The notes below the pieces were generated by a model. It had not been told where the DNA came from. It saw only the letters and a list, made by a program, of their open reading frames with translations, and did no database searches. Positions 11,826 to 24,389 of a stretch of DNA of 64,000 nucleotides are shown one piece after another. Location of the stretch: assembly GCA_024529925.1 (NCBI GenBank), contig JAFEUB010000909.1:2811501-2875500 (forward strand). The letters run 5' to 3'. How positions within the stretch are numbered: position 1 is the stretch's first letter; every line of letters begins with the position of its first letter. This DNA is from Ophthalmolycus amberensis. Its lineage: Eukaryota > Chordata > Actinopteri > Perciformes > Zoarcidae. The translations under genes were made by a program, and so were the position numbers.

Positions 11826-14682
11826 GCAAGTGTGCATCTCTGTGTCTCAGATAGGAGCCTGGACAGCCCAGTGTTTGTAGTTTTTGTCGTCCTGAGGGCC
11901 CCTGGTGGGTGTGCTCACTTTAAAGGGCCCAGTGAACTGTGAGGACTTGAGACATGAGACTGTGCCGCCCAACTGGCCCCAGGACACGGGTTCACCCGGA
12001 GAATGTGAGCTGAGCAGGGGAACTGGGCCGAGACGGGCTCCCACAAACCTCCACTCCATTCCTCAAGACAGCAATCCCATCTGAAAGACTCTGCTCTCGC
12101 TTGTCAGAGGGAAACTCTATCTCGCTGTCGTTACTTGTTGGGATCTGATTTACATCTAAATCTACTATCTTTGTCACAATTGCTGTAGTTTTAAGCTGGT
12201 TCCTTCAGGTGCACATTTAAAATGAGCAGAATACGTCATGACTCGATAGTTATTGTATATTTTATGGAAAGCATATTTAGTCCCAGAAAAATGTACGTCT
12301 GATTTGTATGTCGGTGAAGATTCACAGTCAACCAGTTCGTTGCATATCTGCAGGTCCTAAGTCAAAGCTGGCCTCACTTTGGTATTTGAAGTATAAGTAT
12401 GGTGGCATTCTTTATTTATCTTTTTGTCAAACAATCTCATGAAATTACCAAAACCGACAATGAACTGATCCTAGTATTTAGAATAGTCAAAGCCTGATAT
12501 AGCTCATATCTGTGCCACAGAGTTCAATTATTGTCCAAAAACGATGATGAACTTATCAATCAGCCACACTGCTGCACTGGGTGACATGTTTCTTCATTAC
12601 GATGAACATGGCTGATGTAGTAGTGGAGGTGAAAATAGTTCCCGGCAAATGCATTACTTCCTCCTGTTTGAGTTACAGTTAATAAAAACAAAAGTTCCTA
12701 GATCTTTTATAAAATGACTTCGCATTTTGTGAAAACACAACACAAACTTTATATTTATGACCTATTTTTTTATCCTTAGTATGAACCAATGGAATTGGGA
12801 ATGAGAGCCACATACAGGGTAGGGATTGGGAAAGTAATGCGGGACGGAGTATATCATTGATGGTTTTGGTCTTTTATCGGGATTTGTTCACAATAACAAA
12901 AATATAGAATTTTTCCAGATTTATCCTTTAAGATTTATAGGGACTCTGAAATGAGTGGCACACTTTAAGACCAAACAGAAATACTAGCTGAAAGTGACTG
13001 ATTCTAGTTATATAAACTAAATTTGAACATTCTTTTGACAATAATAATAATAATATTTAATCTGAAGACTGAAGGAAAGAATTGTCTTCTATTCCGCTGC
13101 ACCATCTAATAGCTATGAAACATGCAGCACTAAATGTCACTCATGTATGACATTGTGGGACATTTATTTTACAGGCAACAATTCAAAACCTGACAAGTGA
13201 TTTCCAATCACTATTTTTTATGTTAAATATTCCACATCACAGTAAAAATCATAGCTTTCCAAATTTTCCGACTGAGGAAAACACCTTGGATATCAAACAA
13301 GCTAATCATCTGTCTCACTGATATAGTGATATACAGATATCATTAAAATATCTATCACCACATCACTTTTTGAACACTAGCTGTACTGTATGTCTGATTT
13401 ATTTTTAGCCATGGAGATAGTTTAAGGAAGCCCTTATAGATTGCCCCCTCCCAGGAGAGATAAACAGAGACTGCAGAAGTAAAGCGAACCCCAGCTGAGT
13501 ATCGATATCAGGTTATGATGTTTGCTGTTTTAACATGAGCCTCTTTTCTCTTTTCTCCTGTTGTTTCTTCTCCTCTCCAGGGGGAGACAGGCAGACAGAG
13601 CCCGGGGGCCGTATCTCCCCAGCTGAGACCTTAGGTTAAGCGCCGACGAGAAAAAAATACCACCGTTGTTGACGTTTTTGGTGCATTTCTGTCATGCATC
13701 TCTTATCCGCTGGCCAATTTCCATCCAATGATTTTGTTGTTGTAATTTGCACTAAGGTTTCTGTATTTTAAGCTTTTCTTTAATCAGAGGTTATGAGAAT
13801 ACTGTCGATGCAAACTGTTTGGCTGCAGCTAGTTTCATTTAAAGGTATAAATCAGTTTGAGTGAAAAGAAGCAACGTTTTTTCCTGCTACCATTTACTAT
13901 TGCCTCAAAAGAAGAAGGAAGCACTGTAACAAAACAGACACCAATCAATTTGCAGTGATGAATTGTGGCTATGGATATTCATTCTGTGATCTTGGAAAAA
14001 AACATTGAGTACTTAATAATCTAATCTCTACAGCACTGGGAGACAATGAATGAAAACAAACCAGCACCAGCATTTTCTTTTATGTTCACAGAGCAGCATT
14101 CAGGTTGGAGCTCTGGGTGAGGTCTGACGGATGTCAATTAAAGGGCTATTTAAATATTTAAGCAACAAAGTTTGCAAGTCGTCCCTTGGGTGCAGTTATT
14201 GGGGAGGTGGGGGGGGTGTAATGCAGTCTCAGCTCTCCAAGGACCAGCTGAATGCCAGGCAGGCAGCGTGGATAGTTGGGAGGCATCACGGCTAAGGTTA
14301 CAGTGTGAATTAAAGCTGACACTAAGAAGCGCTCCTCACAATGACCTGCAGAAAACAGCAGACAAAAGAGCCTATTTTAAAGCAGGACAAAGGGGAGGTT
14401 AGTGGAGATACCTGAGCTCAGGCTGGCCTAGTCAGCGTGTCTGTGGAAGGACGAGTGACTGGTGCTGCGGGACCACCGCTGCTAGACCCAGCAGGAGAAG
14501 AAACACACAGAGAAGCACATTCCTGCACAGCCATAACACCAGAAAAGACATATGAGACACACACATGCCTACGCACAGGAATATCCCGAGCACAAGCTGC
14601 AATTTGTACGACATCATTTTTGGTATTAATATCAGTGTTGTCAGTGGAGGTGACTGGTGCACGGTGTTCCTGGTTTCTGGTC

Positions 14683-14708
14683 TCACACACACACACACAC
14701 ACACACAC
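14683..14708. repeat. (CA)n microsatellite
   Basis: A perfect CA run of 26 bases. Confidence 0.95.
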
Positions 14709-17700
14709 GGTATATTTCATGACAGTTCAAAACAGAGAGGGATTGTCAACAATCTGTTATGCTCCCTGGAGGACTTTGTCATCTGAAAAGCATATTTAAC
14801 CTTTCAGATCTTTTCAAAAATTTAATTATCTCCGCAGCAAAAACTAAGTCAATCATTACTATTGACATTTTGTGATGAAATTCACATCAACCAAAATGCT
14901 TCTGCTCTCTCGTAGCAACCCTCGATCCCCCAACCCTGCCTATGCTTGTGAATTCCACAAGAGTTTGCGCTATCTCCCCTTCATCTGCTGTCACCATGGT
15001 CCTCAGCGTGCTTTCACCTCCGTCCTAATCCCCCACTTCATCTGAAAGTCAGGATGACAGCTCTGGCTCTTGTCCTCTCTCTGTGTGTTTGTGTTCGCTC
15101 TTTTCGATTTTCAACAGCATCCACCTGTTCTTGGAGTGGGGAGGCTGCAGTTGGAGAGGCAGAAAGGATTTTTGGAGTGACTGGGAACTTCACGCTCAAT
15201 TACTCCAATTTAATATTTTGTTAATACGCATAACAAACTACCAATACCCCACCCTATTTCCAAACTAAAGTTTGTCTAATAATTGATATAATTAAATTTC
15301 TTTTAGACAATATATCATTTACTTCGAGCAGCCGACAGCGGCCGTTTAAGTAATGACTTTCTGCAGACAGCTCCCAGGGTGCACAGCATCCAGACACATT
15401 CTTTAAGTGACGTTCTGAGGTTCACAGGTCGCTCTGGTACCAAACTAGACTGGTCAGAATACCATTCGAAACACTATCTTTGGCACTCTTTCACTGTGCG
15501 TATTCAGATAATACTCTTGGCACTTTCTGAGACACAGAGGAGGAGCTGCAGTCTTTAAGATTGTTTACAATAAATGCTAAATGCCATCAAGCTAACCACT
15601 TAGGCCTGGTAGAATAGTGTTTTCACACTATGAAACTAACCAGACTGTGACGCAACTTGCCACAACCAAGATGGGTAATTAGAGAAAATGTACAACCAAG
15701 CCGACGGAGTTTAAAGGAGTCTCCTCATTTAAATGTGCCGTTAAAGTAGATATAAAAGAGCTCTGCACATAACATCTTTAGGTGTGAATGAGACATAACA
15801 GGAGTGCTGCAGAAAGGATTAACACTATGGACTCCCAGAGATATGCTGAAATAAAAAACTGAGATTGTCACAACAACAAAAAGTTACTTCATTGATTTAA
15901 TTTTTGGTAAAAAATAATATAGTAACAAATGGTTAATTGATTGTTGAATATGGGGAAATCTATCAATACATTACATAACTAATGTTGGCCAACATAAAAA
16001 CTGTATGCATATAAAATCAAAGCAGTTACGTTAACTATTTTTAAAAATTCTATCTTAAAACAATATTGACATATCGAGATGTTAATTTAATAAGAATGTG
16101 GTCCCTGTCTTTGCTCCTACTTTCAGTGCTGGCTGTGAGAAGATGTCTTTCTAACACGATGTCAGTGTTGAAATCCACAGTAAAAAGACACAGTTTGGGG
16201 TTTTGTTCCTCATCTCTTACATTAAAATTGCACAAAAATAGATTTTTTTTTAATACCCGCTGTAGGTAGGATTGAATATTTTCAGCAATAACTGTTTCAA
16301 TGGACATGGAGAAATGATCATTTTAAGATAGACTCGAAAACATGCCATTTTTTATTGATTATCTACAAATATATAATTCAAAGTAAACTTAATACCAAGA
16401 TAACTTCCATGTAATATATATTTTTTATATTTTAGGAACACAATAATCAAATACAATTGGGAATAAATGTCAAGCATTTATGCCTCCCAACATTTTGTTT
16501 TTCACAATACCAGAATTTTCTATCTGTGCTTTTCCTACTGTGGTCAAAATATCTTCATTGAAAAGTGCCTTTAGTTTATGATTCAACGTTTACTCAATTG
16601 CTCTTTTTTTTAAATTTAGTCTCTAATAATAGTGATATTGTAGCCAAGTTACCTGGTCAATATTATTTGAAAGGTTACTGGTTTAACTAAAAAAAATCCA
16701 TTGTTAATAATGAGTTTGTATTGACGCAAGTTTTAAACGTAAAGCCTGGTCACAGTGCACAGTCAGACAGAGTAGCCCCAGCAGGAAACCAGCAGCTTAT
16801 ATGTCTCCGGTCTCTACTGATTAACATGGATAACTGTGACCCACAGAACGGGTGAGGATTCCTGTCTAATTGAATTACAGTCAGTCTCCTAGCCTCCAAA
16901 TATTGTCTTGAACTTATACCCCTCTCTGTTGCCAGAAACTATTTACATTCTATATGTTGTAAAGTTTTTTTTACTTTCAACTGAAATTTAGTTTTAGGCT
17001 TATACAGAGAACACTTGTTTTACTTCATCAACAACGAGACAATTGGGCTGTATTTTCTTGCACCACACGTCTCAACCATAAAAGAGTTACCGTAGTAGGT
17101 TGTCAAGAAATAAACCCCACATGATAGAGTCCTTTATATGTTGGGTATGATAAAAGCACATTGAAAGCAGGTTTGTCTGAAGACAAAGTCAGACTCTTAC
17201 TTCATTATACTGAACTAAACACCTGCTGTGTTTTGGCCCCAATATGTTCTACTTAAAATGGCTTTTATATGCATTCAATAAAGCTTAACTCATGAGGGCA
17301 TACAGAACTTAAACCTAGAGCTGTGATCTAGTTGAGGTGGGGGAGGTGGGCAGAGGTTGGAAGGGAGTGCAGGTCTCATGCTTACATTAAGGCTAAAGTT
17401 ATGTCACTTATTGCATTGCTCTGGAATGAAGTGCAAAAACATGGCTGCCAGCTATTTTCCCCCTCAGGCCCTTCAAAACCCAAAGGCAGGACTTATGTGG
17501 CGTTTCATGCATGTTATTCATTCTGCATCATAAGGAAATCACACAAGATGAAGACCCCTCAGCAACACGGGATCCCAACGGAAAAACAGCCTTGTTCTCA
17601 CTTGTTAGCGTCTAGCAACAGTTCCCTTATATAAAATGCATTTGACTTGGACATTCAAGTCACACAGACATGAACATTCTATTAAATATGCATATCTCAA

Positions 17701-19169
17701 GTGTCCACGTCTGATTCCAAAGTGGACAGTCTAAGATTTATGGCACCATTGACCCTCATTGCTTTGCTGCTTCCTCAAGGGAACCTGCCACAGGCTGCAT
17801 GCCAAATGCTTTAAAAATTTAAAGAGGTGATGAAGAAACTATCCAGAGGAGACAAAAACACATCAGTTCTGCCACAATAAGACTTTTCTCTTCCTTCCTT
17901 CCTTTCTTCCAGCTTCTTCTTTCCAGTTGAGCTGTTTTACCCTCAAACACTCATTGCCAGCCATTTGAACTTGTTTTTATACATTCAAATGTATGGTGGT
18001 GGTGGGTATAATATATATTTGGAAATGGAAAATCTGATAAAACTTTCTCTGTAAAATCCCTACAGGACCCCCAGTTTGGATGAAGTGAAGAAATCCTTGG
18101 CTTAGCTTCCAATAGATAGTTCTCTGATACAATGATGTGCAAATGACCAATCAGCTTTACATGCCAAGATTGCAAACCAGAGATATTGGAAACTCCATTA
18201 TTGCGATGGCCATGTGAACAGCTTTGCCTGTGCCTTGCAGACTGCAGATTGAAGGAGGCTCAGGGATGGTGAAGGGGAGAATTTTTTTCTCCAGGCTGTT
18301 TGCTGCAAGCAGAACACCTGCATTCTTTCCCTGCTCTCCCGAGGACTCTGAATTTGACCTCGGCGTATACGAGTGAAAGGGTATCCAACTTCTTCAAAAT
18401 GTCAGAATGCCACATAACTCTATTGTTCCTGACATGTTCCCTCTACAGAGGCTCAGATAAAGAAACACCCGTCTTTAAGCGGCGAGGCTGACATACCTTT
18501 CATAGAGCAAAGACGGAAACAAGAACTCCCATATTCTCACAGCAGCTTTCTGATTTGTCCACACTTACTGGTAAACTGATAAAGTACTGTGACAATACCT
18601 CTGGAGTGTCTCATAAATGCTTTGTATTGACCTAAAAGCATTTGCTGACTACAAACAGAACTACAAACGGGGGCATTTCTCCTGTGGGTAGGAGATGATT
18701 TTCTCGGGCAGACACACAGGATCACTGTCTTGCTACTCTAAGCTAACCTTCCACAGACAGCAGCACCTTCCATGGCTCCAGGCCTTCAGCCTGAAAATCT
18801 CTCCTCTGCGGGATGGATTGGGTTCCAGGACCCTGTCCTCTCCTGGGACTGACCCAACCCGGGGAACAGAGGGCTTTCATGGGAGATCACAGGTGCTTAT
18901 ATACAAAATGGCAATTTTCTTTTTCCATAATTCCATGTTACTGCATTACCAGATCTTATCGTGAGGCCAGTATCTCATTCCTGAGGTTTTAGACGTTAAT
19001 GAAAGATGCTTTGCCTCTAGCCACTGGGGGCTAAATCAACAAGCCTAGGATTCCTGTTGGCCTTTGTAGGGGAATACCAAAGGCAGAGAGTGGACTGAGC
19101 CGAGGTCAGAGACAAAGCAGGGAGCTGAAGATGGAAATGCTGCACCCAAAACAAGCTTGTATGCGATCT

Positions 19170-19740
19170 AGTGCAGTGCTTCCCAACCTCTATTGTCAGA
19201 CGTACTCCCACAGCCCCGTCAAATGTAGCCTATCAGTGCCACCACCTGCCGTGTTCCAAACATGTTAATATTAATTGGATTTAAACTGGATGTCAATAGA
19301 TTAGTCTAATTATATAAGTGGATATTGCTACAGTAGGCTGTTGTTTTTATGTAGCTGAACTGCATTTGTACTACTACCATGGAGGGGCATATGCTGGATG
19401 TTATCTGTTAGGTTAACTCATTAATTAATTTATTCATTGATTTTAGGTAACAATTTCAACTATTTATCCATTCGCTGTCGTCAATAATCATCCAATAGCT
19501 TTGTATAGCGATGTATTAGCCTACTTTTAGGTAGGCCTAGCTATTTCATCCATTAACCTACTTCAGGCAATGTTTAAACCTTCTATCCATTATTTTGTCC
19601 ATCACGTATATTAACTGTTTATTCTTTACTTTTGTCACTTTGTTTCATCTATTACTTTTAGCTAAATATGTGAACAGTTTATTATCTAGTTATCTATTTG
19701 AACCTTCATCCATCGCTCTTAGCTAATTGTTTAGGGTCCC
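19170..19740. repeat. Diverged interspersed and degenerate tandem repeat region
   Basis: Starts with AGTGCTTCCCAACCTCTATT, which resembles the start of a common fish repeat (GTTCCCAACCTTTTT type). From about 19440 it continues with recurring TTTTAGGTAA / TTTTAGCTAA and TTTATCCATT / TTCATCCATT words at irregular spacing of about 50-100 bases. There is no coding sequence. It reads as an old, decayed repeat. Confidence 0.45.
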
Positions 19741-22700
19741 TGCTCTTGTAATTCTTCAGCCTGCTAGTTTCTCAACTGCAAATTATACTTTCTAATCAAT
19801 CATCATTTTTTTTCAAATTAGTTATGCTTTCCCCACAATCTCCCCTTGTACACGTTTGCAGCAGCAAGAGTACAAGTAGTCTGGAATTACAGATCTAGTG
19901 TTCACTAGCAAGCCGACTTAAAATATATTACCCTTCTTATCTTTCCCATGGTCACACATGGTAATCATCCAATGCCATCATACTGCACGTTTATAGCAGC
20001 TAAATATTAAAATGAATGTAGGCCAACTGGATCTATGTACACTACGGTATCATAATACAAAATACTTATTATTCTTTTCATTGAGGGACTGAAACATTTT
20101 GATGACTACCTTTTATGCCCTTTTGTGGGCCCCTGAATCAGACTGAAACAACCTCAACAATATGTGTTGAGTATATGTAATTTCAGCCACTTAGGATCAT
20201 TAAAAGGAGATCATATTGAATATCACTTCTCGGGCGGGAAAGAGAGAGCGAGAAAGAAATAAAGAAGAGATTTGTTTGTCAGTCAATTCTGACCCGCTCA
20301 ATCTCCTTAGCCTTGTGAAAGAGGGGGAGAGAAAGGGTCGGGGTCAGCTTTCTGTAAATCTTCTGATGAAATGTTGACAAAACAGCCAATTTTCTGTAAT
20401 TTTGCTGCAGCCGTCTTTCAGCAGCTTACTCACTCAGAACCCCTTCATTTCAAACAGCAGCACACTGCGACCTCTGACATGTATCTCGTCTCTGACTTCT
20501 TTGGCCTGGCAGAAAGACAGTAACAGTTGTGCCTTTTAGGTCAGGTGGATGCCGTTTAAGGAGCCAGCCTCATAAAGGACGCCTTTGTCTCTCAAACAGG
20601 CTCTCTTGGGCCCCAGTAAAAGGATAAGAAATGTAGTTAATAGCTCAGGAGTGGCCTAATCATCAGCTGCCATTACTGCTCCAATATCAGCAGAGATGAC
20701 AGACTTATCAATAACAAAGGCCCAGCTGAAGCCTCCACCGCTCTGTCATTTTGATCTTTGCTCCACTAATCAGAGCTTTCATTTGAGCTAAGCACCGGGC
20801 AGCACACCTCTCATTCTCTTCATGCTGTGCCAGATATCACTCATCTTCACAAGCCACTCTGTATTCCCTCAACCCCAGGCCACCATTTCCACAAATTGGC
20901 TTAATTTCTCCGGCAAATATATGACACATCTGAGAGCTCATTATCCGTGCAATGCAAGTGATTATTGCACTTACTGGTAAAACTCTCTTAGCTTTTGAGG
21001 TTCTGTCTTGAATGGCTTTGGTTGGAGTCCAGCTGATTTTTTAAATGAAATGAAGATATGTCAAACTGACTATCATTGCGTTGTATAAATATTTCATAAG
21101 CTTATGCTGTGTTTGGTTTAATAATACACTTCCATAACACAAAAGGATTTTGAGGGATGTTGTTTGTACTGTTGGTCTAATACAAAGCATTGACTGAAGA
21201 GTAACACCTTCATATACCTTATGTGTTGTAAACAAAAACAAGACTTATATTAATAAAAGGCTGTCAATCATATATAGAATAGATAACTGTCTCGGGAGAG
21301 CAAATCTCTCTTATATAGAATATTACATACGCTAAAGGGATGATGTATATGATTTAATTGTAAAATACATACTTTAATGTGAATATTTCTCTTGTTCATT
21401 CTTCCACAAAAAGCTCCTCCATCAAGGAGAAACCTGAGAGGACCAAAGAGGTGCTCTCGCACCTGGACGAGCTGGCCCTTTCATTTACAGTCATGGTGAG
21501 GATCAGGCACTGACTGACTCAGACACCTGCTATTGGGAAATATGTTCTCCATCAGTGAGCTATAGACTATTTCTGGACAGGAGCACTGGGAGACCATTGT
21601 TCTCCCCAGCACTGACAGCCAAGGTATTCTGGGACTTTTGGCACACATAGAAAACAATGTGTTATTCATGTTAAGCTTAAAAATTGGACTATACTTATTC
21701 AATGTTACCAAACAAACTGCGGTTAGAGAGGTATGTGTTGATTGCAGCAGAATAGTTTGATGGCTTTAATATTGTAATAAAACTGAAAACATTGCATATT
21801 CTAAAGAAAAGGGTCACATATGTTTTTTTTGTTATATAACTGCAATTGATGGAACAAAGTTAGAGAAATGGAAGGATCAGAATTATTAAAAAATGAATTG
21901 TTAGTTAGTATATTCATAGAATCACAGAAATTTTCTTTTCAGATAAAAAATAAATACCTATCTTTCATATTAAACATAACCTATGGTCTCAGGCTTAGCA
22001 TAAAACAGTGGAGCTCCTTATTCCCTCAGTGTGATACATGATATGTGCTCTTTATACAAATCATCTGGCCTCTGCTCCTATACAGTCTTATACTGGGGCA
22101 GGGGGTTTGGGGATTTTGCAATGTCATCTGGGATTAAAAAGGAGCAGCACATCAGAGCCCCAGGCCACACCACCTGGAGCCCCTATACGATCCCTGGCTC
22201 TGCACCACTCAGTACCAGCCCCATTAGCTTACCGCCGAATAATTCCTGGTCAACCAAATGACACTGAGCTAACAAAGCCCCATTTCAGAAAAGATTACAA
22301 CTTCAACAGGAAACCCTTTGATTGTGAGTTTGTTTGAAATGTTATCAATACCATGATCATTCCTGCGGATCAACAAAACCATCTCTAATCACCATACCTT
22401 GGCTGCACCAGTTGTGCATCAATCTGCAGAAAAGAAAAAAAAAGAAGCAAATTACGGTCGAGAATAGAGGAGGGACTTGTTTAACAAGAAGCACGTGCAA
22501 TGACAAAGCGATTCCTTTCTCAACGTTGATCACCCACCTGCACACAGATTAGGTCAGATATTCACCTGAGCTGCCAACCTGTCACTCACGCTCAATAAAA
22601 AAAAAAACACACACAGCACACATTCATTTCATGTTAGTGCTCCTAACAGTAGACAGCAGACAAGACTTTTCCTGTCAGAAAAACAGACATATAGACACAC

Positions 22701-23682
22701 TGTTTGCAAGCATCTATTACAATAAAATTAAGTGAAATATGGCCATGCACTTTAACCTCTGGTTGGTGTCACACTATACACAATCCAATACAATCTGCCA
22801 TTTACAGACAAAAAAAGTTGACAAATAAAATTAAAAAATTATGAAATACACAATATTGTAAGCCCAGCTTTTGTGTATGTGCAAGGTGCTTACGTTTTTT
22901 TTTTATAGTTGTAGTGCTTGATTATTATATTCAAACAACAGTCTACAAGTGCTTACAACAATAAACACATCTCTTTGTCTACATTGGGTGATGGCCAAAC
23001 AACACAAAGCTCAATTTAAGTTCTGTTTCCTTAGGATCCTGCCTGAGGGTTACACTTGCAAATAATTTCCCATTGTGTTATTTTTGCAGTTTATTCAACT
23101 AATCAAAAAACTATGCGGACAATGTAAAATATTGTTCCACTGTCTTGAGGAAATACCTTGATCCTGTGTGTCCAACGTTTTCCTCATTTACAAATACGTA
23201 ATCAATCCCGATGCGCAAAGTTAGATACATAATATAATAATATAATATATACATACATAATTCAGAGCAGAACCTGCAAACCCGCACAAGCGGGTATTCA
23301 TTGTGGGAAAAAAAATTATGAACATAATTTGACAAAATAAACATAAACAAGTTTATATTTATTGTATAACGCAATCTGATTGGTTGGATACCACAGTTTC
23401 CTTATAAAGCTGGTCCACCTCAACCTTTTGAGAGTCTATTGTCATCAAAGAGAGGAACGGGATGCAAAGTTGATGTTTCGTCATCAGTTTGGTCTCTAGC
23501 GCCCCTTTGTGGTATATATGCAGAACAGAATTTATTCATTTTTGGTTCAGAAAACCCGATTGTGCAACTAATTCCAAAAACTTTCATGAAACACTACAAA
23601 TGGCTGAACAACTAGAATATGACGATCAAAGGGTGTAGACTTGGCCAATGCCTCTGAGGTTGTAATAGTGACACAACTTCTC

Positions 23683-23708
23683 TCTCTCTCGCTCTCTCTC
23701 TCTCTCGC
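23683..23708. repeat. (CT)n microsatellite, interrupted
   Basis: A TC run broken by CG steps. Confidence 0.85.
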
Positions 23709-23877
23709 TTTTGTGCGTGCACGTGTGCGTGCGTTGTGGTGTGGGCACAGCTGCACAGGTGCGCAGCTGGAAAGCTGTCAACCAATGTCATCTCAGATTT
23801 TAATGAAGAAACTTAAGTGATAAAACAAGTACCCTACAACATTTACAAAACAGGAGAACAGATGCACTAAATACACA

Positions 23878-23951
23878 GTTCAATTCAATACAATTTGGCT
23901 TTATTGGCATGAAAGTTTAAAACAAAAAACAATGTTGCCAAAGTAAATACA
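23878..23951. repeat. Teleost dispersed repeat (TTTGGCTTTATTGGCATGA type)
   Basis: TTCAATTCAATACAATTTGG, CTTTATTGGCATGA and, about 30 bases on, AATGTTGCCAAAGTAAATAC. These are the hallmark words of a short, very common fish repeat, present here as a fragment. Confidence 0.65.
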
Positions 23952-24189
23952 CTTATATTTAGTGTCCCTCTTGCTGTCAGTGTAAAGTGGAAGCAGATGA
24001 CCCATGTATGCTACCATAGCATGGGTGTAGTCAGTAGATACGAGTACGAGTATACACGTTAGCCATGTTATCTGTAGAAAAACAATTTGGAAACCGACTG
24101 TAGGGTACATCGCATTTATGTTTGCGCGTGTATACGTTCCCCATCACGTCGTATATTCAGAACATTATGTCTTAGTACATAACGCTGAC

Positions 24190-24389
24190 ATGAGCAAGGG
24201 AGGGGCTGCCGCAAAACACACTGATAGAATGAATGCAAAGAGCCAAAAGAACACTTCCTGTTGATGCAAAAAAATTGCAGCAGCAACTGTCTGACACATC
24301 TGGACTGGAGAGGGGGGGAGGCCTGGCTCTAGTGTAAGCGAACTACTGAGGGGAATGGACAAGGTTTATTGATGCTACTCTGCAAGACG
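24190..24389 (+). other. zbtb34: Candidate non-coding first exon of zbtb34
   Basis: The coding exon at 30.9 kb begins at a splice acceptor, so a 5' exon must lie upstream. The best candidate is this stretch, which ends in a strong donor, CAAGACG followed by GTGAGTTT with GT at 24390-24391. It is preceded and followed by locally CpG-containing sequence unlike the AT-rich surroundings. The left boundary is arbitrary because no transcript start can be read directly. The implied intron would be about 6.5 kb. Another upstream exon, for example near 28 kb, remains possible. Confidence 0.4.

Larger units (their letters stand above)
1..24189. other. Gene-poor upstream region
   Basis: I recognise no gene in these 24 kb. 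ORFs are short, and most have no consistent codon bias. The region holds several teleost dispersed repeats, microsatellites and C-runs, listed separately, plus a few exon-like islets and enhancer-like stretches, listed as findings. In mammals LMX1B and ZBTB43 lie upstream of ZBTB34; I see neither a LIM/homeodomain exon nor a second BTB exon here. Confidence 0.6.

Noticed and set aside
11679..11942. 87-aa ORF with a Cys/Val run
   Set aside because: Produced by the (GT)n microsatellite, not a cysteine-rich protein.
17881..17935. Strong pyrimidine tracts ending in CCAG at about 17912 and 17927
   Set aside because: The tract is CTTC-type simple sequence and the following bases are AT-rich with no coding bias, so an exon is unlikely.
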